Below are positions 51,379-60,248 of a DNA stretch of 64,000 nucleotides, one piece after another (the first letter of the stretch is position 1; every line of letters begins with the position of its first letter). The stretch comes from Candidatus Rhodoferax randersensis. GTDB lineage: Bacteria; Pseudomonadota; Gammaproteobacteria; Burkholderiales; Burkholderiaceae_C. The stretch lies in contig JADKEH010000013.1 of NCBI GenBank assembly GCA_016718155.1, forward strand, positions 120,253-184,252. Direction: 5' to 3'. Below the pieces are notes generated by a model. That model was not told the origin of the DNA and made no database searches. It saw only the letters and a list, made by a program, of their open reading frames with translations. A program made the position numbers and the translations under genes.

Positions 51379-52157
51379 GCGCGACGCCAGCTTTGGAGCT
51401 CAAGGATGTGCGCAAGAGCTTTGGCCAGACCGAGATCATTCGGGGTGCCAACCTGGCTGTGACCGCGGGCGAGCGCGTGGCCATCATCGGCCCCAACGGC
51501 GCCGGCAAATCGACGCTGTTCAACCTGATCAGCGGACGCTTTGAGCCCAGCAGCGGGGAGGTGCTGCTTAACGGCCAGCGCATCAACGGCAAGCGGCCGT
51601 TCGAGATCAACCGCCTGGGCCTGTCGCGCAGCTTCCAGATCACCAACATCTTCCCCAAGCTCAGCGTGTTCGAGAACCTGCGCTGCGGCGTGTTGTGGAG
51701 CCTGGGCTACCGTTACACGTTCTTGAAGTTCCTGGCCGACCTGGACGACGCCAACGCGCGGGCTGATGAACTCATGGCGATGATCAAACTCGACAAGAAG
51801 CACGATGTGTTGGCCATGAACCTGACCTACGCCGAGCAACGTGCGCTGGAGATCGGCATCACCATTGCGGGCGGTGCCAGTGTGATTCTGCTCGACGAGC
51901 CCACGGCAGGCATGAGCCGCTCGGAGACGACACGTTTCATCAAGTTGATCAAGGACGTGACCGTGGGCAAGACCTTGCTGACGGTGGAGCACGACATGGG
52001 TGTGGTGTTTGGCCTGGCCGACAGGATTGCCGTGGTGGTTTATGGCGAGGTGATTGCCTTCGACACGCCCGACGCCGTGCGGGCCAATCAGCGCGTGCAA
52101 GAGGCCTACCTTGGCTCGGCGGTGCGCCTGGCGGCCCGGGGGGCCGGGAGACACTGA
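51375..52157 (+). CDS. livG: Liv-type ABC transporter ATPase, LivG subunit
   Basis: 260 residues, ATG overlapping the livM TGA. Walker A IIGPNGAGKST near 35-45, Q-loop and NIFPKLSVFENL block, signature-like LTYAEQRALEIG near 155 and Walker B VILLDEPTAGMS near 172-183, with TVEHDMGVVFGLADRI near 203. The Leu-Thr-Tyr-Ala-Glu-Gln signature is close to the usual LSYGEQ. It is one of two ATPases powering the permease pair. Confidence 0.93.
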   Translation: MSATPALELKDVRKSFGQTEIIRGANLAVTAGERVAIIGPNGAGKSTLFNLISGRFEPSSGEVLLNGQRINGKRPFEINRLGLSRSFQITNIFPKLSVFENLRCGVLWSLGYRYTFLKFLADLDDANARADELMAMIKLDKKHDVLAMNLTYAEQRALEIGITIAGGASVILLDEPTAGMSRSETTRFIKLIKDVTVGKTLLTVEHDMGVVFGLADRIAVVVYGEVIAFDTPDAVRANQRVQEAYLGSAVRLAARGAGRH

Positions 52158-52852
52158 TGCTAAAAATCAACGACCTCCACGCCTTCTACGGCAAGAGCCA
52201 TGTGCTGCATGGCGTTCACTTTGACGTGCACCAGGGTGAAATCGTTGCCTTGCTGGGGCGAAACGGTTCGGGGCGCTCCACTACGGCCAAGGCCATCATG
52301 GGGCTGGTGGACTGCCAAGGCTCCTTGCGTTGGCAAGGGCAGGAAATCCTGGGCAAGAAGACCTTCGAGATTGCGCACCTGGGCCTGGGCTATGTGCCCG
52401 AGAGCCGCGACATCTTTGGCTCGCTCACGGTCGAGCAAAACCTCATGCTGGGTCAGAAGGGCCAACGCAAGGCAGCACGCTGGTCCTTTGACGACATGTA
52501 TCAGTTGTTCCCCCGCCTGAAAGAGCGCCAGCATACCGAGGCCGGTGTCTTGTCGGGTGGCGAGCAGCAGATGCTCACGCTGTGCCGCACCCTGATGGGC
52601 GATCCCGACCTGATCATCATTGACGAGCCGACCGAAGGCTTGGCGCCCAAGATCGTGGAACTCGTCGCCCAGTATCTGAAAGAACTCAAGCGACGCGGGC
52701 TGTCGGTGCTCTTGATTGAACAGAAGCTCACCATCGCAATGGACATTTCCGACCGTTGCCTGGTGATGGGTCACGGCAGCATCGTGTTTGAAGGCACGCC
52801 CCAGGCATTGCGCGCCGACAGCTACATCCGCAAGGAGTGGCTGGAGGTGTAG
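52157..52852 (+). CDS. livF: Liv-type ABC transporter ATPase, LivF subunit with Arg in Walker A
   Basis: 231 residues, start codon overlapping the livG stop (TGATG). LLGRNGSGRSTT at ~33-44 is Walker A with Arg instead of the invariant Lys. The rest is standard: GLGYVPESRDIFGSLTVEQNL, signature LSGGEQQM near 135, Walker B LIIIDEPTEGLAP near 154-166, and VLLIEQKLTIAM (switch region). If the Arg weakens ATP hydrolysis, LivG would be the main catalytic site. The operon probably ends here; a promoter for the next gene follows. Confidence 0.92.
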   Translation: MLKINDLHAFYGKSHVLHGVHFDVHQGEIVALLGRNGSGRSTTAKAIMGLVDCQGSLRWQGQEILGKKTFEIAHLGLGYVPESRDIFGSLTVEQNLMLGQKGQRKAARWSFDDMYQLFPRLKERQHTEAGVLSGGEQQMLTLCRTLMGDPDLIIIDEPTEGLAPKIVELVAQYLKELKRRGLSVLLIEQKLTIAMDISDRCLVMGHGSIVFEGTPQALRADSYIRKEWLEV

Positions 52853-52893
52853 CGAAGGGGACAAGCCACGCGCACGTGCTCCACCGATACCCC

Positions 52894-52919
52894 TACAATC
52901 CAAAAAGAACGCTCGTTCT
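52894..52919 (+). promoter_or_regulatory. -10 element with overlapping perfect palindrome (likely TetR-type operator)
   Basis: TACAAT at 52894-52899 resembles a sigma70 -10 box, and the perfect palindrome AGAACG-CT-CGTTCT lies at 52906-52919, where transcription would begin. A T run follows at 52920-52927. Position over the start site is typical for a repressor, and fatty-acid degradation genes in betaproteobacteria are often under TetR-family control. No clear -35 box was found. A weak terminator for livF is an alternative reading. Confidence 0.5.
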
Positions 52920-52927
52920 ATTTTTTT

Positions 52928-52987
52928 GCTGAAACCTTGTGGGTCAGACCACTCGCGCAGCGATGTGCTCTGACCCCAACTGATTAG
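52928..52987. repeat. dispersed repeat family B, copy B2
   Basis: GCTGAAACCTTGTGGGTCAG... ends CTCTGACCCCAACTGATTA. GGGTCAGA (52941-52948) and TCTGACCC (52969-52976) form an 8-bp perfect stem. It lies in the leader of the FadB-like gene, between its likely promoter and its ribosome site, and matches 40849-40903. Confidence 0.75.
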
Positions 52988-52994
52988 GATGCAT

Positions 52995-55094
52995 ATGACC
53001 GCCCAATACACCGTACATGGCGACGTTGCCGTGATCACCCTGAACAATCCGCCGGTCAACGGTCTGGGTCACGCCACACGCCTTGCTGTCACCGATGGTT
53101 TGGTTAAGGCCAATGCGGATGCCGCCGTCAAGGCGATCGTGATCACCGGTGCCGGCAAGGCCTTTTCGGGCGGCGCTGATATCAAAGAGTTCGGGTCGCC
53201 CAAAGCCATGCAGGAGCCCAACCTGCTGAGTGTCATCCTCACGGTCGAGAACTCCGCCAAGCCCGTGGTGGCAGCGATCCACAGCGTCTGCATGGGTGGT
53301 GGCCTGGAGTTGGCGCTGGGTTGCCATTACCGCATTGCCGCGCCTGGCTGCAGCGTGGCCCTGCCCGAGGTCAAACTGGGCCTGATCCCGGGCGCCGGCG
53401 GCACGCAGCGCCTGCCGCGTGCACTGGGTGTTGAGCCGGCCTTGAACATGATCGTCAGCGGTGAGCCGGTCAAGAGCGAAATGCTCGCCATGCTGCCCGG
53501 CCAGAAGCTGTTTGACAAGATTGCGGCATCGCCAGAATCGCTGGCTGAAGAAGCACTTGCGCTGGCACGTTCGGTGGCCGATGTGCGCCCGATGCCCCTG
53601 GTGCGCAACCTGCCGTGCAAGCATCCGCAAGGCGACGCCTATTTTCAGTTCGCGCGCAACATGGTGAAGGGCATGGCCAAGGGCTTTCCGGCACCGGCCA
53701 AGTGCGTGGACGCGGTCGAGGCCGCCACCAGGAAGAGGTTTGACGAAGGGATGCTGATCGAGCGTGAGATCTTCATCGCGCTGATGTGGACCAGCGAGAG
53801 CGCGGCGCTGCGCCACATCTTCATGGCGGACCGCGCCACCTCCAAGATTCCCGATGTTCCCGCCGACACGCCGCAGCGCGAGATCAAGTCGGTGGCGGTG
53901 ATTGGCGCCGGCACCATGGGCGGCGGCATCTCGATGAACTTCCTGAACGCCGGCATCCCGGTCAAGATTCTGGAGATGAAGCAGGAGGCGCTGGATCGGG
54001 GTATCGCCACCATTCGCAAGAACTACGAGTCGCAGGTCAAGAAGGGCAAGCTCAAACAGGACAAGTACGAGCAGCGTATGAGCCTGCTGACGACCACACT
54101 CAGTTACGACGACCTGACCGGCGCCGACTTGGTCATCGAGGCGGTGTTCGAGGAAATGGGCGTCAAGGAGGCGGTGTTCAAGGAACTTGACCGCGTCATG
54201 AAGCCCGGCGCCATTTTGGCCAGTAACACCTCGACGCTGGATGTCGACAAAATTGCCTCCTTCACCAATCGGCCACAAGACGTGGTGGGGCTGCATTTCT
54301 TCAGCCCGGCCAACGTGATGAAGCTGCTCGAAGTGGTGCGTGGCGCCAAAACCGCCAAGGACGTGATGGCGACCGTGATGGCGCTGGGCAAGAAAATCAA
54401 GAAGACCTCGGTGGTATCGGGCGTGTGCGACGGCTTCATTGGCAACCGCATGATCGAGCAATACGGACGCCAGGGCGGCTTTCTGCTGGACGAAGGCTGC
54501 ACACCGGAACAGGTGGACAAGGCGATCGAGAAGTTCGGCTTTGCAATGGGGCCATTTCGCATGGGTGATCTGGCCGGCAACGACATCGGCTGGGCGATCC
54601 GCAAGCGCCGCTACACCGAGAAGCCCGACATGAAGTACAGCAAGACCGCCGACCTGTTGTGCGAGAAAGGGCGCTTTGGCCAGAAGACCGGTGCCGGTTG
54701 GTACGACTATGTGCCGGGCAAACGTGACGCCATCCCCAATGCCGAGGTGGTCAAGATGATCGAGGACCATCGAGCTGCATTGGGCATCACGCCACGCAAG
54801 ATTTCCGACGAAGAAATCGTGCAGCGCCTGGTGTTCTCGCTGGTCAACGAAGGCGCGCGCATCCTGGAGGACGGCATTGCCTCCAAGGCCAGCGACATCG
54901 ACATGGTGTACCTGATGGGCTACGGCTTCCCGATCTACCGCGGCGGCCCGATGCACTATGCCGATCGCGTCGGCCTGTTCAACGTGGTGCAGGCGATGAA
55001 CCGCTTCGCGCAGAACCCGATGGACGACGCCAAGTTCTGGCAGCCCGCACCCTTGCTGGCGAAGCTGGCCGCCGAAGGCAAGAGCTTCACCTAA
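52995..55094 (+). CDS. FadB/FadJ-like enoyl-CoA hydratase/3-hydroxyacyl-CoA dehydrogenase
   Basis: About 699 residues; ATG at 52995 has AGGA eight bases upstream, while the ATG at 52989 does not. The N-terminal crotonase domain shows GAGKAFSGGADIKEFG near 52-67 and VCMGGGLELALGCHYRIA near 97-115, with oxyanion glycines. NAD domain VIGAGTMGGGISMNFL starts near 302, and GLHFFSPANVMKLLEVV near 433 carries the dehydrogenase His. Later LVNEGARILEDGIA and GYGFPIYRGGPM are usual in FadB-type proteins. It performs two steps of beta-oxidation. A thiolase gene lies two genes downstream. Confidence 0.92.
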   Translation: MTAQYTVHGDVAVITLNNPPVNGLGHATRLAVTDGLVKANADAAVKAIVITGAGKAFSGGADIKEFGSPKAMQEPNLLSVILTVENSAKPVVAAIHSVCMGGGLELALGCHYRIAAPGCSVALPEVKLGLIPGAGGTQRLPRALGVEPALNMIVSGEPVKSEMLAMLPGQKLFDKIAASPESLAEEALALARSVADVRPMPLVRNLPCKHPQGDAYFQFARNMVKGMAKGFPAPAKCVDAVEAATRKRFDEGMLIEREIFIALMWTSESAALRHIFMADRATSKIPDVPADTPQREIKSVAVIGAGTMGGGISMNFLNAGIPVKILEMKQEALDRGIATIRKNYESQVKKGKLKQDKYEQRMSLLTTTLSYDDLTGADLVIEAVFEEMGVKEAVFKELDRVMKPGAILASNTSTLDVDKIASFTNRPQDVVGLHFFSPANVMKLLEVVRGAKTAKDVMATVMALGKKIKKTSVVSGVCDGFIGNRMIEQYGRQGGFLLDEGCTPEQVDKAIEKFGFAMGPFRMGDLAGNDIGWAIRKRRYTEKPDMKYSKTADLLCEKGRFGQKTGAGWYDYVPGKRDAIPNAEVVKMIEDHRAALGITPRKISDEEIVQRLVFSLVNEGARILEDGIASKASDIDMVYLMGYGFPIYRGGPMHYADRVGLFNVVQAMNRFAQNPMDDAKFWQPAPLLAKLAAEGKSFT

Positions 55095-55134
55095 CCGACT
55101 AGACCCTTGCCCGCCCCACACCATGAAAACGCAC

Positions 55135-55212
55135 CGTCATCGCGAGGCCGCAGGCCGTGGCGATCCATGTATTTGGGGTCTATGGATTGCTTCACTACGT
55201 TCGCAATGACGG
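55135..55212. repeat. dispersed palindromic repeat, copy A3 (inverse orientation)
   Basis: CGTCATCGCGAGGCCGCAGG...GTGGCGATCCATGTA then TGGATTGCTTCACTACGTTCGCAATGACG is the reverse of the core in A1 and A4. It separates the FadB-like and M20 peptidase genes. Confidence 0.8.
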
Positions 55213-55246
55213 TGTGCTTTCCCCACGTTAAACGCCGGGTCTTCCC

Positions 55247-56740
55247 ATGATCAAAAAAACCCTGTTCGGCCTGCTGGCGCTCATTGTGGCGCTGGTGCTG
55301 GCTGTGGCCATCAACACCCTGCGCAAGGGGTCACGCCAGTTGGACACACCGGCGCTGGCGGTGCTGCCTGTGGACCAGGCCGGCGCGGCGACTCGCCTGG
55401 GTGAGGCGGTGCGCTTGCGCACCATTTCCTCTCGCGATGACGCCCGGCTCAACACCGAGCAGTTCACCCAGTTTCATGCCTTGCTGCAAGCGCGGTTTCC
55501 CAAGACCCACGCGCTGCTCAAGCGTGAGGTGGTGGGTGAGCTGAGCCTTCTGTACACCTGGGAGGGCAGCAACCCCAAAGCCAATCCGATCATGCTGCTG
55601 GCCCATCAGGATGTGGTGCCGATTGCACCGGGCACCGAACAGGACTGGGCGCAGGAGCCGTTTTCGGGCGTGGTCAAAGACGGCTTTGTGTGGGGTCGCG
55701 GCTCGTGGGACGACAAGGGCAACCTGATGTCGCAACTCGAAGCGGTGGAGATGCTGGTGGCCAGCGGCTTCAAACCCGAACGCACGGTGTACCTGGCGTT
55801 TGGCGCGGATGAAGAGGTCGGCGGCACGCGCGGTGCGGCCAAGATCGCCGCCCTGCTGAAGGAGCGCAAGGTACGCCTGGACTTCGTCATCGACGAGGGC
55901 CTGCTGGTGCTCGATGGCATCCTGCCGGGCTTGTCCAAGCCGGCCGCATTGATTGGCGTGGCTGAAAAAGGCTATTTGTCGGTGGTGCTGAAGATGTCCG
56001 CAACGCCGGGTCACTCCTCCATGCCACCCAAAAAGGGCACCAGCGCCATTGCCATGATGAGTGCGGCCCTCAAGCGGCTCGATGACGAGCAGTTGCCGGG
56101 TGGCATTCGCGGCGTGGGTGGCGAGATGTTCGACACCATCGCGCCCGAGATGAGCGGCTTCTCGCGCGTGGCGCTGTCCAACCTGTGGCTGTTTGGCCCG
56201 GTGGTGCAAAAGCAGTTGGAAGCGGCTGCCAGCACCAATGCCATGCTGCGCACCACCACAGCGCTGACCATTGTCAACGCCGGCAACAAAGAGAACGTGC
56301 TGCCCGGCCGCGCCGAAGCCACGGTGAACTTTCGCATCCTGCCGGGCGACACCAAGGAGCAAGTCCTGGACCACATGCGCACGCAAGTGACGCAGGCGGT
56401 CGGGCCTGACAAGTTCGAGTTGTTTGCGCTGCCTGGGGCGGTCAATGCTTCCAAAGTGGCACCCACCGGCTCGCTCCAGTACCGCATGCTGAACAAGACC
56501 ATTCGCGAGATCTTCCCGGACACGCTGGTCGCGCCTGGCCTGATGGTGGCGGGTACCGACTCCATCCACTATGGCGAGATCAGCGACCACATCTTCAAGT
56601 TCTCCCCGGTGCGTGCCAACGCCGAGGACTTGAAGCGATTCCATGGAACCAATGAGCGCCTGTCCACCAGCAACTACGCGGACGCCATCCGCTTTTATCA
56701 CCGCCTGTTAAGCGAGGGTGCCAAGGCAACCGCGCCCTGA
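55247..56740 (+). CDS. M20-family metallopeptidase with N-terminal membrane anchor (PM20D1-like)
   Basis: 497 residues. LFGLLALIVALVLAVAI at the N-terminus is a membrane anchor or uncleaved signal. Zinc-site blocks are visible: LLAHQDVVPI near 115, GRGSWDDKGNL near 150 and GADEEVGGTRGA near 187 with the catalytic Glu pair; the dimerisation domain has SATPGHSSMPPKKGTSAIA near 250, and SIHYGEISDH near 443 supplies a late His. PM20D1-like enzymes cleave or form N-acyl amino acids. Placement among fatty-acid genes would fit release of fatty acids from N-acyl amino acids, but this is inference. Confidence 0.86.
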   Translation: MIKKTLFGLLALIVALVLAVAINTLRKGSRQLDTPALAVLPVDQAGAATRLGEAVRLRTISSRDDARLNTEQFTQFHALLQARFPKTHALLKREVVGELSLLYTWEGSNPKANPIMLLAHQDVVPIAPGTEQDWAQEPFSGVVKDGFVWGRGSWDDKGNLMSQLEAVEMLVASGFKPERTVYLAFGADEEVGGTRGAAKIAALLKERKVRLDFVIDEGLLVLDGILPGLSKPAALIGVAEKGYLSVVLKMSATPGHSSMPPKKGTSAIAMMSAALKRLDDEQLPGGIRGVGGEMFDTIAPEMSGFSRVALSNLWLFGPVVQKQLEAAASTNAMLRTTTALTIVNAGNKENVLPGRAEATVNFRILPGDTKEQVLDHMRTQVTQAVGPDKFELFALPGAVNASKVAPTGSLQYRMLNKTIREIFPDTLVAPGLMVAGTDSIHYGEISDHIFKFSPVRANAEDLKRFHGTNERLSTSNYADAIRFYHRLLSEGAKATAP

Positions 56741-56764
56741 TTCCTCATTTTTGAAAGACTCACC

Positions 56765-57940
56765 ATGACCTGCGCAGTAATCGTATCCACCGCCCGCACC
56801 CCTCTGGCCAAGAGTTGGAAGGGTTCCTTCAACATGACACACGGCGCCACACTCGGTGGCCACGCCGTCGAGCACGCCATTTCCAGGGCTGGCATCGAAG
56901 CCGCCGAAGTGGACGACGTCATCATGGGCTGTGCCACGCCGGAAGGCGCCACCGGCGCCAACATCGCACGCCAGATCGCCCTGCGCGCGGGCTGCCCGGT
57001 GACCACCTCGGGCATGACCATCAACCGCTTCTGCTCGTCGGGTTTGCAGACCATTGCCACGGCGGCACAGCGCATCATTGCGAATGAAGGTGACATCTAT
57101 GTGGCTGGGGGCGTCGAGGCCATCTCCTGCGTGCAGCAAGAGATGAACCAGCACATGCTGGCCGACCCGTGGTTGGTGAAGAACAAACCCGAGATCTACT
57201 GGAACATGTTGCAGACCGCCGAGAACGTGGCCAAGCGCTACAACATCAGCCGCGAAGCCATGGACGAATATGGCGCGGCCAGCCAGCAGCGTGCCACCGC
57301 AGCGTTAGAGGCCGGCCTGTTCACCGCCGAGATCGCCCCGATCACGGTCACCATGGGTGTGGCCGACAAGGTGATGGGCCTGATGACCAAGAAGGTCACG
57401 GTAACCAACGACGAAGGCATTCGTGCCGGCACCACGGTCGACGGCATCAGCGGCCTGCGCTCGGCGGTTCCGGGTGGCTTGATCACTGCGGGCAACGCCA
57501 GCCAGTTCTCCGACGGCGGCGGCGCCGTGGTGGTGATGCACGAAGCCATTGCACAGAAGAAGGGCCTCCAGCCACTGGGTCGCTTCCTGGGCTTCGCCGT
57601 GGCCGGTTGCGAGCCCGACGAGATGGGCATCGGCCCGGTGTTTGCCATCCCCAAGGTACTGGCCCGCCTGGGCCTGAAGGTCAGCGACATCGACCTGTGG
57701 GAACTCAACGAAGCCTTTGCCGTGCAGGTGATTTATTGCCGCGACAAACTGGGCATTCCGGGCGACAAGCTCAACGTCAACGGCGGCGCCATCGCGGTGG
57801 GCCACCCCTACGGTGTGAGTGGCCAACGCCTAACCGGCCACGCCCTGATCGAAGGCAAACGCCGTGGTGCCAAACGGGTTTGCGTCACCATGTGTATCGG
57901 TGGCGGCATGGGTGCCGCGGGTATTTTTGAAGTGCTGTAG
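56765..57940 (+). CDS. acetyl-CoA C-acyltransferase (thiolase)
   Basis: 391 residues, 24 bp after the peptidase. Active-site Cys in TINRFCSSGLQ near 88-90, GGAIAVGHPYGVSGQRL with the catalytic His near 347, and CVTMCIGGGMG with the second Cys near 378 are all intact. Length and sequence fit degradative FadA-type thiolases, which split 3-ketoacyl-CoA into acetyl-CoA and a shortened acyl-CoA. With the FadB-like enzyme and the acyl-CoA dehydrogenase downstream a full beta-oxidation cycle is encoded within 7 kb. Confidence 0.93.
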   Translation: MTCAVIVSTARTPLAKSWKGSFNMTHGATLGGHAVEHAISRAGIEAAEVDDVIMGCATPEGATGANIARQIALRAGCPVTTSGMTINRFCSSGLQTIATAAQRIIANEGDIYVAGGVEAISCVQQEMNQHMLADPWLVKNKPEIYWNMLQTAENVAKRYNISREAMDEYGAASQQRATAALEAGLFTAEIAPITVTMGVADKVMGLMTKKVTVTNDEGIRAGTTVDGISGLRSAVPGGLITAGNASQFSDGGGAVVVMHEAIAQKKGLQPLGRFLGFAVAGCEPDEMGIGPVFAIPKVLARLGLKVSDIDLWELNEAFAVQVIYCRDKLGIPGDKLNVNGGAIAVGHPYGVSGQRLTGHALIEGKRRGAKRVCVTMCIGGGMGAAGIFEVL

Positions 57941-57949
57941 ACATCCCCG

Positions 57950-58145
57950 CGTCATTGCCGCGCTGCGCTTTCCATGAACCGGTCGTCATTGCGAACGAAG
58001 TGAAGCAATCCATGGCCCCAAAGTACATGGATCGCCACGGCCTGCGGCCTCGCGATGACGATACTGGTTCAAGGTCCGTGTGCGGTATCCGCCCGGATTC
58101 GGGAGACTCGCAATGACGGCGTCGCTGCGCTCCTCGCAATGACGA
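57950..58145. repeat. dispersed composite palindromic repeat, copy A4 (longest)
   Basis: This block repeats most of copy A1: CTTTCCATG-ACCGGTCGTCATTGCGA, then ACATGGATCGCCACGGCCTGCGGCCTCGCGATGACGAT, GGTTCAAGGTCCGTG and CCCGGATTCGGGAG-CTCGC-ATGACG (listed as separate short blocks). An additional half unit GCTGCGCTCCTCGCAATGACG is present at the right. It fills the whole space between thiolase and acyl-CoA dehydrogenase. Confidence 0.85.
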
Positions 58146-58182
58146 CAGCCCCTGACGTCCCCAACTGCCACCACCACTGAGC

Positions 58183-60063
58183 ATGTCACTTCGTCCCACC
58201 ATCGACTTCCTGCTCTACCAATGGCTTGGTGTGGAGAGTCTCAACCAGCGCACGCGTTTTGCCGAGCATTCGCGCGAGACTTTCGACGCCGTGCTGGACA
58301 CCTGCGAGCGCATTGCGCGCGACAAATACGCGCCGTTCAACCGCCTGGTGGACACGCAAGAGCCGCACTTTGACGGCGAGAAGGTGATCCTGCCGCAGGC
58401 CACGCACGACGCCCACAAGGCCTACGCCGAGTCCGGCATGCTCAGTGCCGCGCAGGACTACGAGATGGGCGGCATGCAACTGCCCTATAGCGTGGAGGCC
58501 TCGGCCAACGCCTTCTTTGCCATGGCCTCGGTCAGCATTGGGTCGGGCATGTTGACCACCGGCAACGCCAACCTGTTGATGGTGCACGGCACGCCGCTGC
58601 AACGCGAGGTGTTTGCCAAGAACGAGTTCGCCGGTCGCTGGTCGGGCACCATGTGCCTGTCGGAGCCGCAGGCCGGCTCCAGCCTGTCCGACGTCGTGAC
58701 GCGCGCCGTGCCCGATGGGCCGCACGCCGAGAGCGACCCGCTGGGGCCGCGTTACCGTCTCAAGGGCAACAAGATGTGGATTTCGTCCGGTGAACACGAA
58801 CTCACCGAGAACATCATTCATCTGGTGCTGGCCAAGATACCCGGGCCCGACGGCAAGCTGATTGCCGGCACGCGTGGCATCTCGCTGTTCATCGTTCCCA
58901 AGAAGCTGGTCAACCCCCAGGGCGAACTGACCGGTGAACGCAACGACGTGGCCTTGGCGGGCCTGAACCACAAACTGGGCTGGCGCGGCACCACCAACAC
59001 CCTGCTGAACTTCGGTGAAGGCAAGTACCCGGTGGCGGGCGTCGATGGTGGCCCGTTCGGCAACGGCGCAGGCGCCGTGGGCTATCTGGTGGGCAAGCCG
59101 CACGAAGGCCTGCGCTGCATGTTCCACATGATGAACGAGGCGCGTATTGGCGTTGGCATCGCCGCCACCATGCTGGGCATGGCGGGTTACCACGCGGCGC
59201 TGGACTATGCCAAGAACCGGCCCCAGGGTCGGCCGGTTCGGGGCAGCCGCGCGGGCGCGGCGGGGGCAGGGGGCAAGGACGCCTCGCAGCCACAGGTGCG
59301 CATCATCGAGCACGCCGACGTCAAACGCATGCTGCTGGCGCAAAAGGCCTACTGCGAGGGCGCGCTGGCGCTGGAACTGTATTGCGCCCGGCTGGTGGAC
59401 GAGCAGCATACCGCTGAACCCCAGGCAGCCGATGACGCGCGCCTGTTGCTTGAGGTGCTGACTCCGATCGCCAAGAGCTGGCCCAGCGAGTGGTGCCTGG
59501 AAGCCAACAGCCTGGCGATCCAGGTGCACGGCGGTTACGGCTATACCCGCGACTTTCCGGTTGAACAGTATTGGCGTGACAACCGGCTCAACATGATCCA
59601 TGAAGGCACCCACGGCATCCAGGCCATGGACCTGCTCGGGCGCAAGGTGTTGATGGAAGACGGGCGGGGCCTGGCGCTGCTCGGGCACCGCGTGCAGACC
59701 ACAATCGCCAGTGCGGGGGCATCGCCGGTCTTGTTGCCCTATGCCCAGCAACTGGGGCGCGCCCTGCAGCAGGTGGCCACCGCCACGCAGGCCGCGTGGT
59801 CCACCGGCCAACCGAGCGATGCGCTGGCCAACGCCGTGCCCTATATGCAGGCCTTTGGCCACACCGTGCTGGCCTGGATCTGGCTGGATGTGGCGGGCGC
59901 GGCCCTGCTGGCCGACCCGCAGCAGGCATCGGCGGCGACTGTGGGGCGACTGGCGGCGGCCCGTTATTTTTTCCACTACGAGTTACCCAAGATCGCGGCC
60001 TGGCTACAGACGGTCGAAAGTCGCGATCGCACCTGCGCCGATCTGGCCGAGGACGCGTTTTGA
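58183..60063 (+). CDS. acyl-CoA dehydrogenase (long, AidB/DmdC/FadE-like)
   Basis: 626 residues, much longer than the usual ~390, as in the DmdC/FadE5 branch. CLSEPQAGSSLSDV near 162 is the FAD/substrate block, KMWISSGEHEL near 200 follows, and IQVHGGYGYTRDFPVEQYWRD and HEGTHGIQAMDLLGRK near 445-485 hold the likely catalytic Glu. A C-terminal helical extension of ~120 residues is typical for this subgroup. It catalyses FAD-dependent alpha-beta oxidation of acyl-CoA. It is preceded by repeat A4 and may have its own promoter there. Confidence 0.92.
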   Translation: MSLRPTIDFLLYQWLGVESLNQRTRFAEHSRETFDAVLDTCERIARDKYAPFNRLVDTQEPHFDGEKVILPQATHDAHKAYAESGMLSAAQDYEMGGMQLPYSVEASANAFFAMASVSIGSGMLTTGNANLLMVHGTPLQREVFAKNEFAGRWSGTMCLSEPQAGSSLSDVVTRAVPDGPHAESDPLGPRYRLKGNKMWISSGEHELTENIIHLVLAKIPGPDGKLIAGTRGISLFIVPKKLVNPQGELTGERNDVALAGLNHKLGWRGTTNTLLNFGEGKYPVAGVDGGPFGNGAGAVGYLVGKPHEGLRCMFHMMNEARIGVGIAATMLGMAGYHAALDYAKNRPQGRPVRGSRAGAAGAGGKDASQPQVRIIEHADVKRMLLAQKAYCEGALALELYCARLVDEQHTAEPQAADDARLLLEVLTPIAKSWPSEWCLEANSLAIQVHGGYGYTRDFPVEQYWRDNRLNMIHEGTHGIQAMDLLGRKVLMEDGRGLALLGHRVQTTIASAGASPVLLPYAQQLGRALQQVATATQAAWSTGQPSDALANAVPYMQAFGHTVLAWIWLDVAGAALLADPQQASAATVGRLAAARYFFHYELPKIAAWLQTVESRDRTCADLAEDAF

Positions 60064-60248
60064 TCTAACCAAAAAAAATGGGCCCGAACCGCGGACCCGT
60101 GCTTGGCGTCGGGTATAACACCCCTGTCCGAAAGCAAAAAAAGCGCAGAGGCGCGGCGGGCGTAGGGGCTGATGCTGCGGGAATATCTGCAGCGCGGTAT
60201 CGAATGCATCACCAGCGGGTGGGCGTGACAGAATCTGAGTAAGGTGTT

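Noticed and set aside
52944..55124. 726-codon minus-strand frame across the FadB-like gene
   Set aside because: The plus strand encodes a complete, motif-perfect FadB-type enzyme; the opposite frame is His/Gly-rich shadow typical of high GC.
58186..59976. 596-codon minus-strand frame across the acyl-CoA dehydrogenase
   Set aside because: Same reason: the plus strand has all catalytic motifs and the minus product has none.
60064..60110. Terminator after the acyl-CoA dehydrogenase
   Set aside because: The GGGCCCG and CGGACCCG parts do not form a good stem and no T run follows on the plus strand.
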